Assembly (NCBI RefSeq): GCF_014646255.1
Contig: NZ_BMNC01000001.1
Span: 279,366-343,365, forward strand
Direction of reading: 5' to 3'
From: Lentzea pudingi
Lineage (GTDB): Bacteria; Actinomycetota; Actinomycetes; Mycobacteriales; Pseudonocardiaceae
Length of the DNA stretch: 64,000 bases
Shown piece by piece: positions 42,911 through 51,035 of the stretch (its first letter is position 1; every line of letters starts with the position of its first letter). Under the pieces are notes generated by a model. That model saw only the letters and a program-made list of their open reading frames with translations, was not told the origin of the DNA and ran no database searches. A program made the translations under genes and the position numbers.

Positions 42911-44299
42911 TCAGGTCTGGGTGGACCACCACTTCTGGCCAGCCTCACCCAGCGTCGAGATCGGGTCGTAGTAGGGGTAGCGGCGGTTCAACGCCTCCGG
43001 GTCCTCGAGCTCGATCCCGGTCCGGTAGTTCTTGGTCCAGTAGGAGATCCCGAGTTCACGGTCGTAGTCCTCGAGCTGGTTGACCCACCGCTTCCCGACG
43101 TACGGCACGTCGCACACGATGCGAGGAGTCGCATACCCCGGCAGGTAGCCCATGATCGCGTGCTGCAGCTCCTGCGCCTCCCAGACGGAAACCCGCCAGT
43201 GCTCGGCGTTGGGGATCATGTCGCACATGTAGAAGTAGTACGGCAGGATGTTCGCTTCCCCTTGCAGCGCGAAGCAGAGGTCCAGCAGGTCGTCCGACGT
43301 GGCGTTGACGCCCTTCATCAGCACGCCCTGGTTGCGCACGTCCCGCACGCCGACCTCGAGCGCGGTGCGGGCGGCCTCGGCGACGAGGGGCGTGACGGAC
43401 TGGGCGTGGTTCACGTGCGTGTGGATCGCGAGGTTCACGCCTCGCCGGGACGCGGTGCGGGCCACTCGCTCCAAGCCCTCGACCACGCGCGGCTGCAGCC
43501 AGTGCTGGGGGAGGCCGGCCAGGGCCTTGGTGGCCAGGCGGACGTCGCGGACCGTGTCGATGTCCAGCAGGCGCATCAGGAACGACTCGAGCTGCGGCCA
43601 CGGCACGTTCGCCACGTCGCCGCCGGAGACCACGACGTCGCGGACGCCCGGGGTCTTCTTCAGGTACTCGATCATCTGGTCCTGGCGGTCGACCGGCTTG
43701 AGCGAGAGCTTGTGCTTGTCGATCAACGGCGTCGAGTTGCCGACGAGGTCCATGCGGGTGCAGTGCCCGCAGTACTGCGGGCAGGTCGACACCATCTCGG
43801 CGAGGACCTTCGTGGGGTAGCGGTGGGTCAGGCCCTCGACCACCCACATCTCGGCCTCGTGCAGCGAGTCGCGCTGCGAGTGCGGGTGCGACGGCCACCG
43901 CGGGTCGCGGTCGGACGAGACCGGCAGCATGTAGCGGCGGACCGGGTCGGCCAGGAACGCCTCGGTGAAGGCGTCGGGGGAGAGTTCGGCGTCGACCGCC
44001 ATCGTGTTGAACATCTGCGGCGGGATCAGCATCGACATCGTCGCGAAGGCGTCCATGTCCTTGGCGAGGTCGTCGTAGAACCGGTCGGTCAGCAGGTCGC
44101 CCGCGACCTTGCGGAGCTGCTTCACGTTCTTCACGCAGTTCACCCGCTGCCACTGGGCGTCCCGCCACTGCGCCTCGGTCACGTGGGACCAGCCGGGGAA
44201 GCGCCGCCAGTCCGGTTCGACCAGCTCCCGGCGGACGTACGTGTACGGCTGGCGGTCCAGCCGCTCCAGCGCCGTGGGGGCGTCGTGCAGCGCGGTCAT
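42911..44299 (-). CDS. kamA: Lysine 2,3-aminomutase
   Basis: 462 aa from ATG 44299. Radical-SAM enzyme with the cluster motif CPQYCGHC (Cys173, 177, 180), the SAM-contact strand VVSGGD, and a PLP lysine (Lys403) in CDVPYVGKRW, at the place where clostridial enzymes have a GGGGK motif. It moves the alpha-amino group of L-lysine to C3, giving L-beta-lysine, the entry step of the lysine aminomutase degradation route. The later steps (kamDE, kdd, kal) are encoded 4 kb downstream on the other strand. It is longer than the shorter EpmB-type enzymes that modify elongation factor P. Oxygen sensitivity of the [4Fe-4S] cluster implies microaerobic use. Confidence 0.9.
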   Translation of the reverse strand: MTALHDAPTALERLDRQPYTYVRRELVEPDWRRFPGWSHVTEAQWRDAQWQRVNCVKNVKQLRKVAGDLLTDRFYDDLAKDMDAFATMSMLIPPQMFNTMAVDAELSPDAFTEAFLADPVRRYMLPVSSDRDPRWPSHPHSQRDSLHEAEMWVVEGLTHRYPTKVLAEMVSTCPQYCGHCTRMDLVGNSTPLIDKHKLSLKPVDRQDQMIEYLKKTPGVRDVVVSGGDVANVPWPQLESFLMRLLDIDTVRDVRLATKALAGLPQHWLQPRVVEGLERVARTASRRGVNLAIHTHVNHAQSVTPLVAEAARTALEVGVRDVRNQGVLMKGVNATSDDLLDLCFALQGEANILPYYFYMCDMIPNAEHWRVSVWEAQELQHAIMGYLPGYATPRIVCDVPYVGKRWVNQLEDYDRELGISYWTKNYRTGIELEDPEALNRRYPYYDPISTLGEAGQKWWSTQT

Positions 44300-44329
44300 C
44301 CGTACTCCTCAGCGTCGAGGTCGCGTAAA

Positions 44330-44345
44330 GATATCCTGTCATATC
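44330..44345. promoter_or_regulatory. Putative operator upstream of kamA
   Basis: Inverted repeat GATAT-cctgtc-ATATC in an AT-rich patch 31 bases upstream of kamA. A related string (AAGATATTGTC) follows the palindrome CTTCACGTGAAG (48430-48441) before kdd, so a common regulator is possible. Confidence 0.4.
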
Positions 44346-44429
44346 GCTAGCGCGCCGTAAATATTTCAGCTCCAGCGCTGGTGGAGGGTGGGTCGGGAGC
44401 AAAGACGGGCCGTCGTGCGTTCAACAGGC

Positions 44430-44894
44430 ATGCCCCTCTTCGCGCTGCTGCTGCTCGGGATGTTCGCCGAGATCGCGGTCATGGTCGCCGTCGGCAACGC
44501 CATCGGCGGGCTCTGGATGATCGCGTTGCTCCTGCTCGGCACCCTCGTCGGACTGTCGCTGGTGCGCCGGCAGGGCGCGCAGACGATGGCCGCGTTCCGC
44601 GAGTCGGTCTTCCAGCGTCAGCAGCCCCACCAGGAGATGGCGGACGGCGTGCTGATCGCGGCGGCCGGCGCGCTGATCATGGTGCCCGGCTTCATCAGCG
44701 ACGTCGCCGCGTTGTTCCTGCTCTTCCCGCCGACGCGCAGGCTCGTGAGCCGCCGGATCGCGCGCAAGGCGGAGGCGGCGGCGCTCAAGTTCGAGCACGA
44801 ACGCCGCTTCGGCGCCGGTCAGGTCGTCGAGGGCGAGGTCATCGACGTCGACGCGGGTCCCGTCGTCATCACGGAGCGGCGCGAGCTCACGTGA
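44430..44894 (+). CDS. fxsA: FxsA-family cytoplasmic membrane protein
   Basis: About 154 aa. MPLFALLLLGMFAEIAVMVAV starts the first helix; the FxsA signature includes LVGLSLVRRQGAQTM and GALIMVPGFISDVAALFLLFPP, followed by a basic, helical cytoplasmic tail. Overexpressed FxsA relieves phage T7 exclusion by F plasmid in E. coli, but its normal role is not known. Start ATG 44430 is used; an in-frame GTG at 44415 is an alternative. The GNAT gene overlaps its end by 4 bases. Confidence 0.85.
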   Translation: MPLFALLLLGMFAEIAVMVAVGNAIGGLWMIALLLLGTLVGLSLVRRQGAQTMAAFRESVFQRQQPHQEMADGVLIAAAGALIMVPGFISDVAALFLLFPPTRRLVSRRIARKAEAAALKFEHERRFGAGQVVEGEVIDVDAGPVVITERRELT

Positions 44895-45451
44895 TCCGGG
44901 CGTACCGGCCCGCGGACCTGGACGCGCTGTACGACATCTGCCTCGACACCGGCAACGGCGGCCTGGGCGTGCGGCACCTGTTCGACGACCCGCGCCTGAT
45001 GGGCCACGCCCACGTCGGCCCGTACGCGGCGTTCGAGCCCGACCTGGTGGTCGTGGCGGAGGACGACGAAGGGGTGTGCGGCTACGCGCTCGCGGCGTCC
45101 GACACGGAGGCCTTCGAGGACCGCTGCGACCGTGACTGGTGGCCTGACCTGCGCGTCCGCTACCCGATGACGGCGAACCCGAACCGGATCGTGCAGCAGA
45201 TCCACCACCCGGCCCGTGCCGATCTGATGATCACGAGGGACTACCCGGCGCACATGCACGCGAACCTGCTGCCCCGCGCGAAGGGCAAGGGGTTCGGCGG
45301 CGCACTCGTCCGCAGCGTGCTCGAACGCCTGGAGAAGGGCGTTCATGTGCACGTGCGGCATCACAACACACACGCGATCGGCTTCTGGGAGCACCTCGGC
45401 TTTCGCGTGATCGACTCCACGGACAAGCTCGTCCTGGGTCTCCGCCTCTAG
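44891..45451 (+). CDS. GNAT-family N-acetyltransferase
   Basis: GTG 44891 overlaps the FxsA stop. 186 aa with GNAT elements: VIRAYRPADLDALYDICL at the start, VVVAEDDEGVCGYALAA (beta 3-4), the acetyl-CoA loop LLPRAKGKGFGGALVRSVLE, and HNTHAIGFWEHLGFRV. This resembles the O-GlcNAcase-type acetyltransferases of actinomycetes. Substrate not deducible; an amine such as beta-lysine is conceivable given the neighbours, but no specific evidence supports it. Confidence 0.85.
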   Translation: MIRAYRPADLDALYDICLDTGNGGLGVRHLFDDPRLMGHAHVGPYAAFEPDLVVVAEDDEGVCGYALAASDTEAFEDRCDRDWWPDLRVRYPMTANPNRIVQQIHHPARADLMITRDYPAHMHANLLPRAKGKGFGGALVRSVLERLEKGVHVHVRHHNTHAIGFWEHLGFRVIDSTDKLVLGLRL

Positions 45452-45843
45452 CCGAGCAGGTCCTTCATCAACAGCTCGAAGTCGAGGACCTCACGCCCGG
45501 CCGGCACCGCCGCGTAGGTGGAGTCGAGGAACCGCTCCAACTCGGTCGCCGACAGGTGGAACACCGCGTGCGAGTCCTCGGTGAACAGCTCCAGCACGAG
45601 CACGTCGCCGCCGCCCGGCCGCAGCCGCACATCCCCGAGCCCGGCCGGCGACAGCAGTCCGTCCGCGAGCAGTTCGCGGCCGACGAGCCAGATCGACTCC
45701 TGGTCCCGCGCCTGAAAACGCAAGGTCACGGCATGCGGATCGTCGGAACGATATTGGAGGTCGACGCTCATGGGCTCGACCGAGCCGTCCGGCCTGACGA
45801 ACTCGGCGACCGTGGCTGTGCCGACCCGGGTCTCGTTGAACAT
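45448..45843 (-). CDS. SsgA/SsgB-family sporulation and cell-division regulator
   Basis: 131 aa from ATG 45843 (MFNETRVGTATVAEFV). The SALP pattern is clear: DLQYRSDDPHAVTLRFQ, the WLVGRELLADGL block, and VLVLELFTEDSHAVFHLSATELERFLDSTYAAVP. SsgA-like proteins occur only in morphologically complex actinomycetes and position FtsZ during sporulation septation. The stop overlaps the convergent GNAT stop by 4 bases. It stands as a single gene. Confidence 0.9.
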   Translation of the reverse strand: MFNETRVGTATVAEFVRPDGSVEPMSVDLQYRSDDPHAVTLRFQARDQESIWLVGRELLADGLLSPAGLGDVRLRPGGGDVLVLELFTEDSHAVFHLSATELERFLDSTYAAVPAGREVLDFELLMKDLLG

Positions 45844-45946
45844 CGCCGTTCCTCCTCCGCGGTGAGGGTGCTGCACTCAACACGGGCGCCGTTCAGAGTC
45901 GGTTCAACGCTTTTCCCGAACTTCTTCGCTGGGTACCTGAAGGCCC

Positions 45947-46906
45947 ATGACGGTCTATGGCATCCACGCGTCCCACGAGCAGATACACCCCACTGACCTG
46001 CTGACCGCCGTGCGCAGGGCCGAACAGGCCGGGTTCGGCGCCGCGATGTGTTCCGACCACTTCTCACCGTGGAGCGCCCGCCAGGGGCAGTCGGGCTACG
46101 CCTGGTCCTGGCTCGGCGCGGCACTGCAGGCGACCGAACTCCCGTTCGGCGTGGTCACAGCCCCTGGCCAGCGCTACCACCCGGCCATCACCGCGCAGGC
46201 GATCGGCACGCTGGCCGCGATGAACCCCGGCCGGTTCTGGGCCGCGCTCGGCACCGGCGAGGCGAGCAACGAGCACATCACCGGTGACGGCTGGCCCCGC
46301 AAGGACGTCCGCACCGCACGGCTGCGCGAGTGCGTCGACGTGATCCGCGCGCTCCTGTCCGGTGAGGAGGTCAGCCACGACGGCCTGGTCACGGTCGATC
46401 GCGCGAAACTGTGGACGTTGCCCGACGAGGTGCCGCTGCTGATCGGTGCCGCGGTGAGCCCGGAGACCGCCCGCTGGTGCGCCGAGTGGGCCGACGGGCT
46501 GATCACCGTCAACGCGCCGCCCGAACGCCTGCGCGAGGTCGCGGACGCCTACCGGGACGCGGGCGGCAAGGGCAAGCTCCACCTGCAGATGCACCTGAGC
46601 TGGGCCGAGGACGAGGACGAGGCTCTCGCGATCGCGCACGAACAGTGGCGCAGCAACGTGTTCCGCCCGCCCGTGTGCTGGGACCTCGAACTGGCCGAGC
46701 ACTTCGACGTCGTCTCCGAGCACGTCACCCCGGCCGAGGTCGCCGAGGTCGTCGACGTGTCCACCGACCTCAAGTGGTACGCCGGGAAGCTCCACGAGTA
46801 CGCCTCGCTGGGGTTCGAGGAGATCTACCTGCACCACGTCGGCCAGGACCTGATCCCGTTCGTCGACGCGTTCGGCGAGCACGTGCTGCCGGAGGTGACC
46901 GCATGA
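45947..46906 (+). CDS. Luciferase-like (LLM) flavin oxidoreductase, TIGR03885-type
   Basis: 319 aa TIM barrel of the luciferase-like superfamily: EQIHPTDLLTAVRRAEQAGFGAAMCSDHFSPW, GVVTAPGQRYHPAITAQAIGTLAAMNPGRFWAALGTGEASNE and PLLIGAAVSPETARWCAEWADGLIT. The sequence and its coupling to a trehalose-synthase-like GH13 gene match a group called non-F420 flavinoid oxidoreductases, related to F420-dependent glucose-6-phosphate dehydrogenase. The cofactor (F420 or FMN) cannot be fixed by reading. The stop overlaps the next start (ATGA). Confidence 0.8.
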   Translation: MTVYGIHASHEQIHPTDLLTAVRRAEQAGFGAAMCSDHFSPWSARQGQSGYAWSWLGAALQATELPFGVVTAPGQRYHPAITAQAIGTLAAMNPGRFWAALGTGEASNEHITGDGWPRKDVRTARLRECVDVIRALLSGEEVSHDGLVTVDRAKLWTLPDEVPLLIGAAVSPETARWCAEWADGLITVNAPPERLREVADAYRDAGGKGKLHLQMHLSWAEDEDEALAIAHEQWRSNVFRPPVCWDLELAEHFDVVSEHVTPAEVAEVVDVSTDLKWYAGKLHEYASLGFEEIYLHHVGQDLIPFVDAFGEHVLPEVTA

Positions 46907-48411
46907 TCCGCACGTCCGACGTCTGGTGGAAGAACGCCGTCCTCTACTGCCTCGACGTGGAGACCTTCTCCGACGAGGGGTTCCGCGGCGCCATCGAACG
47001 CATCGACCACCTGCACGCACTGGGCGTCACGTGTGTGTGGCTGATGCCCTTCTACCCGACGCCCGAACGCGACGACGGCTACGACATCACCGACTTCTAC
47101 GGCGTCGACCCCCGCCTCGGCTCGCTCGGCGACTTCGTGGAGTTCGTGCGCGCCGCACGGGACAGAGGCATGCGCGTGATCGCGGACCTCGTCGTCAACC
47201 ACACGTCCGACCAGCACCCGTGGTTCCACGACCCGGACAAGCGCGACTGGTACGTGTGGGCGGACGAGCCGCAGGAGGACGGTCCGCAGGGCATCACGTT
47301 CCCGGACAAGGAGAACAGCCTCTGGGAGTACTCGGAGGAGGTCGGCAAGTACTACCTGCACCGCTTCTACAAGCACCAGCCCGACCTCAACGTGACCAAC
47401 CCCGAGGTGCGCGACGAGATCGCCCGCATCATGGGCTTCTGGATGGAACTGGGCCTGAGCGGCTTCCGCGTGGACGCGGTGCCGTTCCTGCTGGAGCAGA
47501 ACGACCCCATGGACGCGGCTTCGCTGCCCGACCCGCACGACTACCTCACCGACCTGAGGGCGTTCCTCAACCGCCGCAACGGCGAGGCCGTGCTGCTGGG
47601 CGAGGTGAACCTGCCGTACAAGGACACGATGGCCTTCTACGGCCAGGGCGTCGGCGACGAGCTGACCATGTGCTTCGACTTCGTCGGCATGCAGGCGATG
47701 TACCTGGCCCTGGCCCGCAAGTCGAGCGGCCCGCTGGCCAAGGCCCTGCAGGAACGGCCGGAGCCCCCGCGCGACGGCCACTGGGCGACGTTCGTCCGCA
47801 ACCACGACGAACTCACCCTGGACAAGCTGCCGCTGGACGAACGCCAGGAGGTCTTCGACGCCTTCGGCCCGGACCCGGACATGCAGCTCTACGGCCGCGG
47901 CCTCCGCCGCCGGCTGCCCGGCATGCTCGACGGCGACCAGCGCCGCATCCGCATGGTCTACAGCCTGCTGTTCACCCTGCCGGGCACGCCGGTGCTGTTC
48001 TACGGCGAGGAGATCGGCCTGGAGGAGGACCTGTCGCTGGAGGGAAGGCTCGCGGTCCGGGTGCCGATGGACTGGGACGCGGCGGGCGAGCAGCGCCACG
48101 ACCCGGACTCGTTGCTGACCTGGATGCGGCGGATGGTCGAGTGCTACCGCGAGTGCCCGGAACTGGCGTGGGGCACCGTCCAGGTGCTCGACGTCGGTGA
48201 CCCGACGGTGTTCGCCCACCGCGCCGACTGCGACGGCGGCGCCGTGATCGCCGTGCACAACCTCACGGACCAGGAGATCACCGTGCGGGTGCCTGCGGAA
48301 GGAGTGCTCACGAACGTGCTCACCGGCGAGGACCTGAAGCCCGCGAAGACCGGGGCCAAGGTGGACCTCGCGCCCTACGACTGCCGCTGGTACCGCGTGA
48401 ATCCTGAGTGA
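46903..48411 (+). CDS. GH13 alpha-amylase/trehalose-synthase-like protein
   Basis: ATG 46903 overlaps the LLM stop. 502 aa with the GH13 regions in order: DLVVNHTS, GFRVDAVPF (nucleophile Asp), LLGEVNL (acid/base Glu) and FVRNHDE, then a C-terminal beta domain. It resembles the N-terminal catalytic part of trehalose synthase (maltose to trehalose), but lacks the fused maltokinase seen in some versions. The coupled oxidoreductase suggests a specialised sugar conversion. Followed after 70 bases by kdd. Confidence 0.85.
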   Translation: MIRTSDVWWKNAVLYCLDVETFSDEGFRGAIERIDHLHALGVTCVWLMPFYPTPERDDGYDITDFYGVDPRLGSLGDFVEFVRAARDRGMRVIADLVVNHTSDQHPWFHDPDKRDWYVWADEPQEDGPQGITFPDKENSLWEYSEEVGKYYLHRFYKHQPDLNVTNPEVRDEIARIMGFWMELGLSGFRVDAVPFLLEQNDPMDAASLPDPHDYLTDLRAFLNRRNGEAVLLGEVNLPYKDTMAFYGQGVGDELTMCFDFVGMQAMYLALARKSSGPLAKALQERPEPPRDGHWATFVRNHDELTLDKLPLDERQEVFDAFGPDPDMQLYGRGLRRRLPGMLDGDQRRIRMVYSLLFTLPGTPVLFYGEEIGLEEDLSLEGRLAVRVPMDWDAAGEQRHDPDSLLTWMRRMVECYRECPELAWGTVQVLDVGDPTVFAHRADCDGGAVIAVHNLTDQEITVRVPAEGVLTNVLTGEDLKPAKTGAKVDLAPYDCRWYRVNPE

Positions 48412-48481
48412 TGCTTGCGGAATCTTGACGCTTCACGTGAAGATATTGTCGAGACAGCGTCGTCGACCGAAGGATTTTCGC

Positions 48482-49492
48482 GTGAGCGCGTACGGACTGC
48501 ACCGCGTCATCGAGCCTGCCGGCGTCCTGCCGCAGCAGGCCTGGCGGCTCGACGCGGAGCCCGTGCCCGCGCCCGACGAGGTGATCGTCGCGGTCGAGCG
48601 GCTCAACCTCGACGCGGCGTCGTTCCGGCAGCTCAGGGAGCAGCACGGCAGCGGCGCGGCGGTGCGGCAGGCCGTGCTCGACATCGTCGGCGAGCGCGGC
48701 AAGATGCAGAACCCCGTCACCGGCTCGGGCGGCATGCTGCTCGGCACCGTCCTCGAGGTGGGGCCGGAGTCTCCGCTCGGGCTGAAGGCGGGCGATCGGA
48801 TCGCGACGCTGGTCAGCCTCACGCTCACGCCGTTGAAGATCAACGACGGCCTGCAGGACTGGGACGGCGAGGACGAGCAGGTGCCGTGCCGGGGGACCGC
48901 GGTGCTGTTCGGGCGCTCGATCGCGGCCGTGCTGCCGGACGACATGCCGAACGAGCTCGCGCTGTCCGTGCTCGACGTGTGCGGTGCACCGGCACTGACC
49001 GACCGTGTGGTGCGCAAGTACCCCGGTGGGTCGGTGCTGGTGCTCGGCGGTGGCGGCAAGTCCGGGTCGCTCTCTCTCGCGGCCGCGCGTCAGGCTGGTG
49101 CGTCGCGCCTCGTCGCGTTGGTGCCGACGGAGCGTGAGGCCGCGCAGGTGCTCGAGTCCGGCCTCGCGGACGAGGTCGTGATCGCGGACGCACGCAACCC
49201 TGTCGCCGTGGCCGAGGCCGTGGGCAAGCAGGTCGACGTCACCGTCGTGTGTGTGGACGTGCCTGGGTGCGAGCACGGCGCCATCCTGGCGACGGCGGAC
49301 GGCGGCACCGTGATCTTCTTCTCGATGGCCACCTCGTTCAGCGCGGCCGCCCTCGGTGCGGAGGGGCTCGCGGCGGACGTGGAGATGATCGTCGGCAACG
49401 GCTATGTGCCTGGTCACGCCCAGTTCGCGTTGGACCTGGTCCGGAGCCGGGCGGGTGTGCGGGCCCTGTTCGAGCAACGGCAGACTGCGTGA
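48482..49492 (+). CDS. kdd: L-erythro-3,5-diaminohexanoate dehydrogenase
   Basis: Start GTG 48482 (VSAYGLHRVIEPAGVLPQQAW); the longer reading adds a non-conserved leader. 336 aa with an N-terminal GroES-like region, the segment VTGSGGMLLGTVLEVG, and a Rossmann site VLVLGGGGKSGSLSLAAAR. These are typical of Kdd, which oxidises 3,5-diaminohexanoate to 3-keto-5-aminohexanoate with NAD. It acts after KamA and KamDE and heads the run kdd, amidohydrolase, kamD, kamE, kal. No zinc-site cysteine set of ordinary alcohol dehydrogenases is seen. Confidence 0.88.
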   Translation: MSAYGLHRVIEPAGVLPQQAWRLDAEPVPAPDEVIVAVERLNLDAASFRQLREQHGSGAAVRQAVLDIVGERGKMQNPVTGSGGMLLGTVLEVGPESPLGLKAGDRIATLVSLTLTPLKINDGLQDWDGEDEQVPCRGTAVLFGRSIAAVLPDDMPNELALSVLDVCGAPALTDRVVRKYPGGSVLVLGGGGKSGSLSLAAARQAGASRLVALVPTEREAAQVLESGLADEVVIADARNPVAVAEAVGKQVDVTVVCVDVPGCEHGAILATADGGTVIFFSMATSFSAAALGAEGLAADVEMIVGNGYVPGHAQFALDLVRSRAGVRALFEQRQTA

Positions 49493-49493
49493 C

Positions 49494-51032
49494 GTGAGTA
49501 CGCAACTTTTGGTCGGCGGCCGCATCTACGCACCGGATGCGACGGCCATGGCCGTCACGGACGGCGTCGTCGTGTGGATCGGACAGGACTCGGTCGGGCA
49601 CGCGCTGCACCCGGACGCCGAGGTTGTCGAACTCGGCGGCGCCTTCGTCGCGCCCGCGTTCGTCGACGCGCACGTGCACGCGACGTCCGCCGGTCTGCTC
49701 CTGACCGGCGTCGACCTGACCCGGACGTCCTCTGCGGACGAAGTGCTGCAGCAGGTTCGCGACGCCGAGGGCCCCCTGGTGTGGGGTCATGGGTGGGACG
49801 AGACGCGTTGGCAGGAGAACCGTGCGCCGACGCGCGCCGAGATCGACGAGGCCGCCCAGGGGAAGACGGTGTACCTGTCGCGCATCGACGTGCACTCGGC
49901 ACTAGTCTCGTCGGACCTGGTCACCGATGAGGCCCGCACGGCTGATGGTTACTCGGCGGACGGTCCTCTCTCGCGCGCCGCCCACCACCTCGTGCGTGGC
50001 ACGGCGAAAGCCGCCATCACACCCGAACAGCGCGAGGCCGCTCAACTGGCGTTCCTGCGTCACGCGGCGTCGAAAGGCATCGCGTCCGTGCACGAGTGCG
50101 CCGGCCCGGACATCTCCGGTGAGGACGACCTGCGCGAACTCCTCGCCCTCACCGAAGGTCCCGAGGTGGTGGCCTACTGGGGCGCCCACGAACTGCCTTC
50201 GGTCCCGGTGCGCGGCCTCGCCGGCGACCACTTCGTCGATGGCGCGATCGGTTCCCGCACGGCCGCGATGACCGAGCCCTACGCCGACGCGGAGACGTCC
50301 GGAGCGCTCTACCTCGACGGCCGCCAGATCGCCGACCACCTGGTCAAGTGCACCGAACTGGGGATCCAGGCGGGGGTCCACGTCATCGGTGACGCGGGCA
50401 TGGCCGCCGTGATCGAGGGTTTCGAGATCGCGGAGAAGACCCTCGGCACCCCCGAGCTCGCCTCCGCCCGCCACCGCCTCGAACACGTCGAGATGGTGTC
50501 GAAGGAGCAGGCCGAGAAACTGGCCGGGTGGGGTGTCGTCGCCTCCGTCCAGCCGCTGTTCGACGCGGAGTGGGGCGGTCCCACTGGCATGTACGCCCAA
50601 CGGCTCGGTGCCGAGCGCGGTGTGGGGCTCAACCCCTTTTCGCGGCTCGCGGCCGCGGGCGTGGTGCTCGCGTTCGGCTCGGACACCCCGGTGACCGCGA
50701 TCGACCCGTGGGCCGCGGTGAAGGCCGCCGTCCACCACCGGACCGACGGCCACGGCGTCTCTCCCCGTGCTGCCTTCACCGCCCACACCCGTGGCGGCTG
50801 GCGTGCGGCGGGCGTCAACGACGGCCTGACCGGCACCCTGCAGCCCGGCGCCCCCGCGACGTACGCGGTGTGGGAGACCGGTGACCTGGTCGTCGCCGGC
50901 AGCGACGCGCGGGTGCAGCGCTGGTCGACCGACCCGCGGTCGGGCGTGCCCGGACTGCCCGACCTCACCGGCCCCGCGCCGGTCTGCGTGCGCACCGTCC
51001 TGAACGGCCGGACGATCTACGAAAGGAAGTGA
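49494..51032 (+). CDS. Amidohydrolase family 3 (YtcJ-like)
   Basis: GTG 49494 lies one base after the kdd stop. 512 aa: N-terminal composite beta domain (GGRIYAPDATAMAVTDG), metal motif FVDAHVHATSAG, HGWDETRW, HVIGDAGMAAVIEGFE, RHRLEHVEMV and GSDTPVTAIDPW. This is the pattern of metal-dependent exo-amidases of the YtcJ/AepA type. It is not part of the clostridial lysine pathway, yet it sits inside the kdd-kamD operon. It may release lysine or an acylated diaminohexanoate from an amide; that is inference from position. Confidence 0.82.
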   Translation: MSTQLLVGGRIYAPDATAMAVTDGVVVWIGQDSVGHALHPDAEVVELGGAFVAPAFVDAHVHATSAGLLLTGVDLTRTSSADEVLQQVRDAEGPLVWGHGWDETRWQENRAPTRAEIDEAAQGKTVYLSRIDVHSALVSSDLVTDEARTADGYSADGPLSRAAHHLVRGTAKAAITPEQREAAQLAFLRHAASKGIASVHECAGPDISGEDDLRELLALTEGPEVVAYWGAHELPSVPVRGLAGDHFVDGAIGSRTAAMTEPYADAETSGALYLDGRQIADHLVKCTELGIQAGVHVIGDAGMAAVIEGFEIAEKTLGTPELASARHRLEHVEMVSKEQAEKLAGWGVVASVQPLFDAEWGGPTGMYAQRLGAERGVGLNPFSRLAAAGVVLAFGSDTPVTAIDPWAAVKAAVHHRTDGHGVSPRAAFTAHTRGGWRAAGVNDGLTGTLQPGAPATYAVWETGDLVVAGSDARVQRWSTDPRSGVPGLPDLTGPAPVCVRTVLNGRTIYERK

Positions 51033-51035
51033 CTC

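Noticed and set aside
42447..42971. Plus-strand reading frames over the LuxR 5' end and the LuxR-kamA gap
   Set aside because: Arg/Pro/Ala-rich translations without domains; they mirror the LuxR gene or run through the kamA terminator hairpin.
42911..44299. EpmB (elongation factor P beta-lysylation) instead of KamA
   Set aside because: At 462 aa it is longer than EpmB, no epmA or efp is adjacent, and the other lysine pathway genes are close by.
46903..48411. Complete trehalose synthase-maltokinase fusion
   Set aside because: The protein ends after the GH13 C-terminal beta domain; no kinase region follows before kdd.
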